The notes under the pieces were generated by a model that was given only the letters and a program-made list of their open reading frames with translations, ran no database searches and had not been told where the DNA came from. This document shows, piece after piece, positions 19,017 to 26,482 of a DNA stretch of 36,847 nucleotides; the first letter of the stretch is position 1, and every line of letters starts with the position of its first letter. A program made the position numbers and the translations under genes. The DNA comes from an uncultured Oscillospiraceae bacterium (lineage in GTDB: Bacteria > Bacillota > Clostridia > Oscillospirales > Oscillospiraceae): positions 1 through 36,847 of the forward strand of contig CAJTVO010000014.1 in assembly GCA_910579485.1 (NCBI GenBank), in the 5' to 3' direction.

Positions 19017-20170
19017 TCGTTATCCTCCTCGTTCAAATTGAATTCATGCCAATCCCCAGGCCGGTCCTGAAGAATGGGATAGGCGTGTTCGCCGGCCTGA
19101 TGGCGGACGGTGAATGTCTGGCCCACCAGCTTCTTCGCCAGGGGCCGCTTGACCTCCACAGCCACGATATCCTCCGGGTAGGGATTCAGTCCGCTGATAT
19201 CCACCTCGGGCCGGTCTGTCTCCACCCGGAACTTCGCTACCAGCTTGTAGTCTCGGGGCTTGTCGCCGGGGATGTAGACATACACATTCTTTCGGTGCAG
19301 AAACAGGTATGCCGCTCCAGCGGCCAGAGCCGCGATCAGAAGAACCCCCAGTAAGGTTAAGAGGATTCCCCCGATGTTACCGGCCCCATCACCGAGAAGA
19401 CCACCGCCACGCACAGGTTCATCGGACTCCACAGGCTCGGGCGGTTTGATCTTGGTTCCCACATAGACCACCATGTAGGTGATGCTCTCCACGCCGGAGG
19501 CTGTGACCTCGCCGCGATACTCCGCTGTGGTAACATAGCCAGTGGCGTACTTGTAGCTGCTCTTCCCGGAGTAGGTGGCTACCGCCTGATAGGAGGACGG
19601 GGCCAGCGCCTCGCCCACAAGGTCGGTGCCGATGACCTGCCACTCCACATTGGAGAGGGAGAGGGTCATGCCGTTCTTTACCGTAGTGGCCGGGACATAG
19701 GACATATCGTTGCGGTCCAGCGGCCCAATGGTCCTGGTGGCGGTCACGGTGCTGCTGCCGGTGGCGTAACCAGCCGCCTCAGTGGAGAGAGTCGTATGAT
19801 CCAGCGCCAGTTCTCCCGCAAACTCACCGTCATCATAGGCCATAGTGGGGGCAAGCTGCTCCAGAATCACGGAGAGATCCTTTTTCTCCGTCTCCACCGT
19901 GACGGTCTCCACCACTGCCTTGGTTTCCAGGAACTCCTTCTCATCCTTTGTTGTGTAGGCCCAGGTATAGGTGAAGCCGTCGTAGTCAAACGACGGCTCC
20001 TTCAATGTTTCCGGGTCTGTCTCAGGAGAGAGGACATAGGTTTTCACCATGCGTTGCTGGCCGTTCAGATTTTCCACCACCAGGCTGTCCGGCACTTCGG
20101 CCGCAAAAGCGGAGGTGACGAGGGAGAACGTCAGCAGCAGGCACAGGGCAATTTGCTTCAGGTGTTTCAT
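19013..20170 (-). CDS. Secreted/type I membrane protein of the transfer operon
   Basis: 385 aa from the ATG at 20170 (GAAGGAG upstream; the longer frame overlaps the S1 gene). Signal peptide ~1-23 (LVTSAFAA), a long extracellular beta-rich region with many Thr/Val pairs, a Gly-rich stretch, a membrane helix (GGILLTLLGVLLIAALAAGAAYLFL) and an ~85-residue C-terminal domain with YVYIPGDKPRDYKLVAKFRV. No family recognised. It lies between the S1 protein and the sortase, coupled to both, so it probably serves at the cell surface during transfer. Orientation suggests the C-terminal domain is cytoplasmic. Confidence 0.8.
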   Translation of the reverse strand: MKHLKQIALCLLLTFSLVTSAFAAEVPDSLVVENLNGQQRMVKTYVLSPETDPETLKEPSFDYDGFTYTWAYTTKDEKEFLETKAVVETVTVETEKKDLSVILEQLAPTMAYDDGEFAGELALDHTTLSTEAAGYATGSSTVTATRTIGPLDRNDMSYVPATTVKNGMTLSLSNVEWQVIGTDLVGEALAPSSYQAVATYSGKSSYKYATGYVTTAEYRGEVTASGVESITYMVVYVGTKIKPPEPVESDEPVRGGGLLGDGAGNIGGILLTLLGVLLIAALAAGAAYLFLHRKNVYVYIPGDKPRDYKLVAKFRVETDRPEVDISGLNPYPEDIVAVEVKRPLAKKLVGQTFTVRHQAGEHAYPILQDRPGDWHEFNLNEEDNE

Positions 20171-20187
20171 AGAGCACCTTCTCCTTC

Positions 20188-21723
20188 TTACAGATTTTGT
20201 TTGATGATCCTTGTGATGATGCCGACAGCAACCCCCTGCTCCGGGTCCAGCCGGGTGACGGAGAAGCTCACATCGTCCCGCTTGCCGGGGGTGCGGCGGT
20301 CGTAGCAGGAGTGGGCGATAGCATTGACCCCGTTGTTGAGCCGGATGAACACCACGCCGCCCCGGATATCGGTGACTCGCCCGGCGTAGCGGCCCTGAAC
20401 CACGCACTTTTTCAGATTATCCTGATTCGTGCCGCTGGACACGCTGCGCACATCTGCGGTGATGGACAGATCCTCCACAGTAGTGCCGCTGATCTTGAGA
20501 ACGCGGACCAGGATGCGGTCGCCAACGCTGTACTTCTCGGTGGCATCGCCCATCCAGGCCCGCGAGAGGCCCCGTGCCACGATGGCGCACTCCACGCCGA
20601 AGACCTCCACGCGGATAATCTTCTCGGACACCGCCACCACCCGGGCCTGGACTACCCGGCCCTCGTAGATCATGGGCTCGCCCAGTTCATTTTTGTCCAG
20701 ATAGAAGCTCTGCCGCTTGCGGAGCATGGCGTCCTTGCGGCTGCCCACGGCGCTGCGGCTCTTGTTGTCATGGCCCTTCACCACAAAGTCGATCTCGGAA
20801 CCCAGCCGGACCATGAGGATGCGGCGCAGCCGGGCCATTTCCTCCAGGTACTCCTGACCGTTGGGCAGCTTGCCGGAGTGGAGCATCATCTCCTTGAGGG
20901 GGATTGCCACCCGGAAGCCCTTGTAGTTGACCACCGCCAGGGTCAGGCCGGATTCCGTCTGCTCCACTCCGTCCAGTGTGCCGGTGAGGATGCGGTTTGT
21001 CCAGTCGGCATTCTGGATCTCATGCCAGATGATGGCCTCCCGCTCCGCCTCGGTCTGCACCTCATCCCGGGCCTCAATGGTCAGCACCCGCTCGCGCTCA
21101 GCCGTGCGGCGCGAAGCTGCGGGAGGTGTGGCAGCTATCTCCCGGCGTTTCCGGGGCCGTGCCGCTCTGGGCTGCGCCTCCTCCGCAGGAGCGTCCTCCG
21201 GGGCGGGGGCGTCCGGCTCCTCGCCGGGCGGCGGGGCCAGTGTCAGCGGGTCATCCCCGGTCTCACCCTCATCGCCCGGAGCACCGTTCGCCTTGCCCCA
21301 CTCGTGGAGCAGGGCATCGTACTCGGGTTCAGCCGTCTCCGCTTCACCTTTGGGAGGTGCATCGCCCTGGGGAACATCTCCATCATCAGGGGGGACATCC
21401 TCCGCAGGCAGTTCCCCGGCGTCACCCTCAGCGCCGTCACCCGAAAAAACGACATCCGGGTTCTCAGCTCCTTCTTCAGCTGCGCCGCTCCCCTGACCAG
21501 CGGGGGGATCGTCCCCACTGGCATCATCCGGCGGAACTTTCCCGCTGTTCTCCTCCCAGGCGCCGGCATCGCCGCCGGAAAAGGGATCATCACCGGAGGG
21601 AAAGTCGGCTGGGCCAGGTTCCAGGGCGGCTTCGGCCTCCGTCCCACTGGCGTCAGCAAGGACGCCGGCCTGCTCGGTCAGTTCCTGCTCTTCAGGAATA
21701 GGTACAGTTTTCTTTCTTGGCAT
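20188..21723 (-). CDS. S1/OB-fold RNA-binding-type protein with acidic N-terminus
   Basis: 511 aa from MPRKKTVPIPEEQEL; an ATG four codons earlier (21735) sits directly on the GGAGG of the VirD4 end and is less likely. Residues ~20-190 are Asp/Glu/Gly/Pro-rich and disordered. The rest shows OB/S1-like blocks: ILTGTLDGVEQ...VVNYKGFRVAIPLKEMM, IYEGRVVQARVVAVSEKIIRVEVFGVECAIV, YSVGDRILVRVLKI and VVQGRYAGRVTDIRGGVVFIRL. Such domains bind single-stranded RNA or DNA. It follows the VirD4-like gene with near overlap. It may coat or deliver the transferred strand; that is inference. Confidence 0.75.
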   Translation of the reverse strand: MPRKKTVPIPEEQELTEQAGVLADASGTEAEAALEPGPADFPSGDDPFSGGDAGAWEENSGKVPPDDASGDDPPAGQGSGAAEEGAENPDVVFSGDGAEGDAGELPAEDVPPDDGDVPQGDAPPKGEAETAEPEYDALLHEWGKANGAPGDEGETGDDPLTLAPPPGEEPDAPAPEDAPAEEAQPRAARPRKRREIAATPPAASRRTAERERVLTIEARDEVQTEAEREAIIWHEIQNADWTNRILTGTLDGVEQTESGLTLAVVNYKGFRVAIPLKEMMLHSGKLPNGQEYLEEMARLRRILMVRLGSEIDFVVKGHDNKSRSAVGSRKDAMLRKRQSFYLDKNELGEPMIYEGRVVQARVVAVSEKIIRVEVFGVECAIVARGLSRAWMGDATEKYSVGDRILVRVLKISGTTVEDLSITADVRSVSSGTNQDNLKKCVVQGRYAGRVTDIRGGVVFIRLNNGVNAIAHSCYDRRTPGKRDDVSFSVTRLDPEQGVAVGIITRIIKQNL

Positions 21724-21731
21724 TTGTGAAA

Positions 21732-23828
21732 TCATTCCTCCTTTTCACATTTCGGTTTTGGTTTGACGAATATGGAATCTCTGGTCGCGGTCACGACCCG
21801 AGTTGTTCCCGTTGATTCTGCGGGGGCCTGCGTCGGCTGTTCTCTTTCCGCCGCCGGTTGGGGCGGAGCAGAGGGCCGCTCCTTTTCTTTTGGTGGAGAA
21901 GCCGACTTCTTTGTCTGTGGCGATGACCTCTGCCGCTTTGCCGGAGCTTTCGGTTTCTTTTGCGTCCCGGATGCTGCGGAGGCAGGTGGTTCCGCGCCCT
22001 TTTCGCCCTGCTTCGCCGGCCCCTGCTCCGTTTTTTTCGGCGGAGCGGCTTTTTGGGCAGGTTTAGGTTGTTTTTTCTTCTCCTGAGCGGCGCGCCAGTC
22101 AGGAACATGGGAGGAGGCCTTGCTGGGCCGCAGCTTTTTCGCCTCTGGGTGCCTCGAGTAGTCGTACTTGTCCACCTCTAATACATTTTTGCCCCGGATA
22201 ATCACCAGGGCTCGATCCACATCCATGCGCAGTACCTCATCCATCGTCATCAGCCTGCGCTTGCCGACACCGCTAGTCTCCCGGTACTCCGGGGTATAGT
22301 TGGAGATGCGCCAACTCCCCAGCTGCTTGGCCTTGCTGGTGACGGAAATGCTTGCCTCGCCTGTGCGCTGGGAAATGAAGTCCGCTGTCAGGGCGTCCGT
22401 ACAGCCCAGAAACAGCGTCACATCGCAGTTACCCAATATCTCCTGCCACTGGTTCAGTGGGTAGCGGTTCTGAAGTCCCGCGAGATTCTGGAATACGCAG
22501 GACATAGAGATATTCCGGGAGCGGATCACGGAGATTTTGCGGGAGAGGTCAGGAATCACACCGCAGGCGCACAGCTCCTCACCCAGTACATGGACGGGGA
22601 CGGGCAGCGCCCCGCCGGGACACTCCTGGTCGGCATATCGCACCAGCCGGATAAACACAAAGGATAAAAACAGCGAGGACAAGAAATCAAAGGTGCTGTC
22701 TTGATCGCTGGTAATGCAGAAGTAGGCACAGGGTTGCTTGCCCGGCAGCTCCAAATCTATCTCCGTATGGCCGGTGATCTCCCGGATATCGCTGTTTTGA
22801 AACACCTGGAGCCGGGAACCCAGGCCGATGATAACGCCGCCCCGGACGCTCTCTCCGGATTGCTTGAAGATGCTATAGGGCGCTTTGGCCGGGTGGCTGA
22901 TTGGGACATTATCAAACAAAGCGTTCAGCTCCTGCTCACTGCTCATGGTCAGCAGCTTGTAGACCTCTCCGATGTTCTTTTTTTCATCCGGATAGCCCCG
23001 CTCCACATAGAGGACCAATGCTTTCAGCAAATTCATCTCGGCGTTGTCCCAGAAGTGGTCAGCTTTTCCACCGCCTGTATTCTTGATGATAACGTCACAG
23101 AAAAGCTGCGCCATCAGCTCCTGCCCGTTGATCTCCGCCAGACAGTTCCAGGAGTCCGAACAGGAGGGTGTGACCAGATTGAACACCTTCACCGTGTAGC
23201 CCTTGTCCCGGAGGTACTGGCTGGATTTTTCGTAGAGTTCTGATTTTGGGTCACAGATAACGAGCGAGTGCCGCCGGGCGACAGTCTGGAGAATCATGTT
23301 CATACAAAACGCTCTGGTCTTTTTGGAGCCGCTGGCCCCATACACGGCCAGGTTCCCATTGAACCGGGTCTTCTCCGGGACGCACACCACCTGTCCGTCC
23401 AGTTCGCCCAAGATGATGCCGGGGTGCTTGCGGATATTAGGGACCAGATCCAGCACGCCCTTCAGCTCCTTTTTTGTCATAAAACCCGCCGTGCCATAGG
23501 TGCCTTTGTTGGAGTAGATGAGATTGCGGTCCCGGTCATATTCGCCGGTCTCGCTGTACCCCATCCGCATAACCATTACAATCAGAACTGCCAACGCTCC
23601 CACGCAGATGCCAAGGCCGTACAGACCGTATGGGAAGTGGAAGGCGGCGGCGATACAGGTGAAGAAGTTGCCGCTTGGGAACTGGGGCGAGGTGCCGAAC
23701 ACGCCGCCCGCCGCTTCCCAGACCTGATAGTTGTAGATGAACTGTCCGATGTAGCCGCCGCCGTAGAGCAGGGCAATCAGGGCGATGGGCAGGATGACGG
23801 CGAGCTTGATGATCTCTTTTCGGGAGAT
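21732..23828 (-). CDS. virD4: VirD4/TcpA-like conjugative coupling ATPase
   Basis: 698 aa if read from ATC at 23828. The N-terminus then reads (M)SRKEIIKLAVILPIALIALLYGGGY, a membrane helix, followed by a second (PYGLYGLGICVGALAVLIVMVM). No ATG/GTG/TTG exists before the upstream stop; GTG at 23702 would lose helix one. AAGGAG stands 9 bases before ATC. Walker A is GASGSKKTRAF; VICDPKSELYE follows. The Walker B region is VHVLGEELCACGVIPDL, where most relatives have LDE. ILGNCDVTLFLGCTDALTADFIS is the late VirD4 motif. A Lys/Pro-rich tail of ~150 residues follows. It links the relaxosome to the channel. Confidence 0.85.
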   Translation of the reverse strand: MSRKEIIKLAVILPIALIALLYGGGYIGQFIYNYQVWEAAGGVFGTSPQFPSGNFFTCIAAAFHFPYGLYGLGICVGALAVLIVMVMRMGYSETGEYDRDRNLIYSNKGTYGTAGFMTKKELKGVLDLVPNIRKHPGIILGELDGQVVCVPEKTRFNGNLAVYGASGSKKTRAFCMNMILQTVARRHSLVICDPKSELYEKSSQYLRDKGYTVKVFNLVTPSCSDSWNCLAEINGQELMAQLFCDVIIKNTGGGKADHFWDNAEMNLLKALVLYVERGYPDEKKNIGEVYKLLTMSSEQELNALFDNVPISHPAKAPYSIFKQSGESVRGGVIIGLGSRLQVFQNSDIREITGHTEIDLELPGKQPCAYFCITSDQDSTFDFLSSLFLSFVFIRLVRYADQECPGGALPVPVHVLGEELCACGVIPDLSRKISVIRSRNISMSCVFQNLAGLQNRYPLNQWQEILGNCDVTLFLGCTDALTADFISQRTGEASISVTSKAKQLGSWRISNYTPEYRETSGVGKRRLMTMDEVLRMDVDRALVIIRGKNVLEVDKYDYSRHPEAKKLRPSKASSHVPDWRAAQEKKKQPKPAQKAAPPKKTEQGPAKQGEKGAEPPASAASGTQKKPKAPAKRQRSSPQTKKSASPPKEKERPSAPPQPAAEREQPTQAPAESTGTTRVVTATRDSIFVKPKPKCEKEE

Positions 23829-24949
23829 GGAAACACACTCCTTTCTACCGCCTCAAGGTCAAGGCATTGAAGTTGGATATGGGGACCGAGGCAGCGGCGG
23901 TATGCCTCTTCCTGGAAGTCAAAACAAATAACGATGCCATCTCTCCCATGGATGGTCAGCGCATTGTCAAAGCGCCGGAGTCGGGGCATATCGCAGAGAT
24001 AGCTGAAGAGGACGGGGGTATCACCCTCCAGTCCGTCATTCTCTATCGGCAGTCCGGGGTTTGGTGGACGAAGACCGCTCAAAAGCAGCGCGTCCAGAGA
24101 GGCCCGTAGTTCGCCGTCACTGAGCAGACGCACCAGCGTCTCCCCCTTGCGGTTGCTGGGGAAGAAGTAAAAATGCTCAAAGCCGCCGTCCAGTACGAAG
24201 TTATTGTGGGACAGGCCATCGCCTATGCCCATCAGAGTATCCAGCCGCCCCATGTCCGCGCCAAATACAACCGCGTCCACGCCCGCATCCATGTATTGCG
24301 CTGGGAGTCTTTGCTGGCAGAGTTCTGTTTGCAGAAGAAACTTGAACCGCATCTCGGCCTTGAACTCCCACTTTATTTGACTAGGACCAGTGTTGTAGAC
24401 AACAAAACTACCGCCGTCCGTCAACAGGGTGCCGGTTGACCGGGAGCCGCGTATCATAGACGATTGCGGTCCAATTTCTTTGACCTCACGGGAACTGTAA
24501 TAGGCCGGCTGAGTGACGTGAGTATGGGCCGGGGGCGGCGAGGACTGGAACACAGCGGGCTTTTCCCAAGGAAACATCAGGACTCCCGCATGGTACATCG
24601 TGACCAGCACCTCGGCCATTCGGTGAAGGCGGAGGCGGTGGGGGACGGAGTATTTCGGTGCGTTGGTCATCGTATCGCCGGTAAAGAGGGGGGCAAACCG
24701 CTCTGGTCTGTCAGCGGAGAGAAGGCTTTTGGCATCGGCAGTCAGGCGCAGGCCGCGAAGGCTATTTTGCGAATAGGTATAGACCAGTAGCTCCTTCTTT
24801 AGCCGTTTGACCACTTTCTGCTGATATGCTTTTGTGCTGGGGAGACGGTTCACTTGACTTGTGGGAAACTCGCCGGAGAGGGCAATTAGGGTCAGTAGAA
24901 GGTCAGGCAGTGTGTCCGGGGCCGGCAGCTTTTTCAGTTGGTCTGACAA
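23777..24949 (-). CDS. Winged-helix, replication-relaxation-like protein
   Basis: 390 aa, TTG start with GGAGG upstream. Residues ~12-75 (LPDLLLTLIALSGEFPTSQVNRL... VKRLKKELLVYTY... LRLTADAKSLL) look like a winged helix. The rest contains strand-rich patches (GSFVVYNTGPSQIKWEFKAEMRFKFLL, DAVVFGADMGRL, FEHFYFFPSNRKGE) with a nuclease-like feel but no firm family. The 3' end overlaps the VirD4 gene by 52 bp. In related elements such proteins sit among transfer genes and may assist DNA processing. Function not established. Confidence 0.6.
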   Translation of the reverse strand: MSDQLKKLPAPDTLPDLLLTLIALSGEFPTSQVNRLPSTKAYQQKVVKRLKKELLVYTYSQNSLRGLRLTADAKSLLSADRPERFAPLFTGDTMTNAPKYSVPHRLRLHRMAEVLVTMYHAGVLMFPWEKPAVFQSSPPPAHTHVTQPAYYSSREVKEIGPQSSMIRGSRSTGTLLTDGGSFVVYNTGPSQIKWEFKAEMRFKFLLQTELCQQRLPAQYMDAGVDAVVFGADMGRLDTLMGIGDGLSHNNFVLDGGFEHFYFFPSNRKGETLVRLLSDGELRASLDALLLSGLRPPNPGLPIENDGLEGDTPVLFSYLCDMPRLRRFDNALTIHGRDGIVICFDFQEEAYRRCLGPHIQLQCLDLEAVERSVFPSPEKRSSSSPSSCPSP

Positions 24950-24978
24950 GCCGCAGCACCTCCTGTTTCAGTGATTAT

Positions 24979-25112
24979 AACGCCCAGGGTCCGTATAACC
25001 TGGGCGTTTCCGCACCCGGCACAAGCGGTCAAAACCTCTTGTGCCGCAGGCGTTTCAGGTAGCAGGGCAGAGGTCCCAAAGTTGTATATCCAAAAACAAC
25101 CCAAATGGGACC
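24979..25112 (-). repeat. Three consecutive hairpins in the gap between two transfer genes
   Basis: In a 189-bp gap are: GGTCCCA/TGGGACC with inner GTTG/CAAC (25072-25112), GGCACAAG/CTTGTGCC (25018-25045), and AACGCCCAGG/CCTGGGCGTT (24979-25008). None has a clear T-tract. It may be an RNA processing or stability element, or a small structured RNA. Confidence 0.55.
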
Positions 25113-25138
25113 CCTGTTTTGCTGCCTTTCAACCGCTT

Positions 25139-25780
25139 TCAGAGCGTCTCTTTTTCAGCCAGCCACATCGGAAAACGGGATGGCTCCATGATGGAGATCC
25201 GGGTGCAGTCAACCGCATCCAGCTCCGTTGTGTGGTAGATATCGCACAGAGCACCGGTGTCATCGGTCAGAACAAAAGAGGCAATCACATCCTGGATCTG
25301 CTTCAGTTCCAGATTATCGTAGTCCCTGATCCGGCGTTCCGGCAGTTCTTGGTCGTAAATGTGGGAGAAAGCGATCAGGCAGTGCTGGAACCGGGGCAAA
25401 GGATGGCCCCTTGCGTATTGGGTCAGAGCCGCCCCCAGGGGTTCCAGCAGGTACTCCCCGCTCTGCCACATCTTGCGTTTCGGGAGCAGTCCAGGTAACG
25501 TGACCTCAAAGATGCCATCCTTGCAGCGCACCTGAATCCCCAGCGTATTGGCGGCAGAGGTCAGATACTCCGCCTTTGGGGTGGTCGTGCTGGCGTAGAT
25601 CAGGTGCCGCAGTCGGCAGGCGATACCCTCTGCTCGGAGGGCGGCATCAATGGACAGCACCTCGTAATTGTCCGGGTATCGCTGGAGATCCGTGGTGTTC
25701 ATGGCGTACAGTGCGTTGGTCAGGCGCTGGATATCGTCCAGGATAGACGATATCCGCCGGGAAACAGTGCTTCGGTTCAA
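25139..25780 (-). CDS. DUF6100-like transfer-region protein
   Basis: 213 aa, TTG start with GAGGTG 5 bases upstream. Features: an N-terminal helix (RRISSILDDIQRLTNALYAMNTTDLQRYPDNYEVLSIDAALRAEGIACRLRHLIYAS, split here by turns), a short beta region (EVTLPGLLPKRK) and a C-terminal half with FQHCLIAFSHIYD. It looks like DUF6100, a family of unknown function found in clostridial ICEs, but the label is tentative. It begins 10 bp after the wHTH gene, so it is in the same operon. Confidence 0.6.
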   Translation of the reverse strand: MNRSTVSRRISSILDDIQRLTNALYAMNTTDLQRYPDNYEVLSIDAALRAEGIACRLRHLIYASTTTPKAEYLTSAANTLGIQVRCKDGIFEVTLPGLLPKRKMWQSGEYLLEPLGAALTQYARGHPLPRFQHCLIAFSHIYDQELPERRIRDYDNLELKQIQDVIASFVLTDDTGALCDIYHTTELDAVDCTRISIMEPSRFPMWLAEKETL

Positions 25781-25789
25781 TGATTCACC

Positions 25790-26332
25790 TCATTCTTTTT
25801 GATAATATTGCACCTGCCCCTCCGGGGACACAGTGCAGTAGCCGCTGGCATGGGGGATCAGCAGCTCCTCGATCTGGGAGGCGTCATCCACCAGCACAAG
25901 GTAACGGGAGGGCTGTTCGCCGGGGTCGGAGAGCACATGGGACATCAGAACTTCCTTGCCTTGGGCGGCGTGGATAATCTCATAAATTTCGCCGCCGGCG
26001 AAAAAGATGATTTTGGCCGGGAAGTCGCCGACGGAGTGATACTCGACCTCATCTATGAAGTCCGCCAGTACCCACACTGCGGCGAAAAGGCCCCGATCCA
26101 TGTCCTCCAAAGCGTCTGGGGCTGCAAGATAGAACTGTTCGTCCTCGGAGAGCCAGACCCGCTGCTGCTTCACCAAGTAGGTCAGCAGGTTCCGGATCTT
26201 ATTCCGCTCCTTGGCATCTTTGCCCGGGTGGAGCCGCATAATCTGTTCCGCAGTCAACACCCGGTACATGGAGATGTCTCGCAGGATGGCGGCTGCCTCA
26301 CGTCCATAGACCTGCTCACGGGTTTTCATCAT
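25790..26332 (-). CDS. DUF5697-like winged-helix protein
   Basis: 180 aa. The first 75 residues (GREAAAILRDISMYRVLTAEQIMRLHP... RNKIRNLLTYLVKQQRVWL) form a winged helix, followed by an alpha/beta part with AKIIFFAGGEIYEII and RYLVLVDDASQIEELLI. It matches the DUF5697 family from clostridial mobile elements, probably DNA-binding. The ATGATG start has GAGGTG 8 bases upstream. It overlaps the end of a small 41-aa ORF. It follows the VirB4 gene and may regulate or assist the transfer machinery. Confidence 0.65.
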   Translation of the reverse strand: MMKTREQVYGREAAAILRDISMYRVLTAEQIMRLHPGKDAKERNKIRNLLTYLVKQQRVWLSEDEQFYLAAPDALEDMDRGLFAAVWVLADFIDEVEYHSVGDFPAKIIFFAGGEIYEIIHAAQGKEVLMSHVLSDPGEQPSRYLVLVDDASQIEELLIPHASGYCTVSPEGQVQYYQKE

Positions 26333-26441
26333 ATTCGTTCACCTCTAAAATCGTATTAACGCCGTATAGAAAGCGCACAGCGGAGCCGCCGCAGGTGTCG
26401 CCGGGGCAGTTTTCCGCATACAGATCGTATAAAAAGCGCAT
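26316..26441 (-). CDS. Possible 41-aa small protein between VirB4 and DUF5697
   Basis: Starts MRFLYDLYAENCPGDTCGG and later has AVRFLYGVNTILEVNEYDE. The FLYDL/FLYGV near-repeat and two Cys make it protein-like. It fills the 150-bp gap and its end overlaps the DUF5697 start by 17 bp, a layout suggesting coupling. The ribosome site (GAGAA) is weak. It could be chance, since an 18-bp direct repeat is found in the same stretch. Confidence 0.4.
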   Translation of the reverse strand: MRFLYDLYAENCPGDTCGGSAVRFLYGVNTILEVNEYDENP

Positions 26442-26472
26442 TAAAAAATGGTTCTCGTATTAACGCCGTATA
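26351..26472. repeat. 18-bp perfect direct repeat pair
   Basis: TCGTATTAACGCCGTATA is found at 26351-26368 and 26455-26472, 104 bp apart, with further partial CGTATA-AAAGCGCA matches in between (26363 and 26425). It may reflect a local duplication or be a protein-binding site pair. Confidence 0.75.
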
Positions 26473-26482
26473 CGCTCCGCTT

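Noticed and set aside
20197..21729. A 510-codon plus-strand open frame.
   Set aside because: Antisense to the S1-type protein, whose domains and ribosome site support the minus strand.
23536..23838. A 100-codon frame with GTG after the SD of the VirD4-like gene.
   Set aside because: Arg/Pro-rich shadow in another frame; the VirD4 frame shows the membrane helices.
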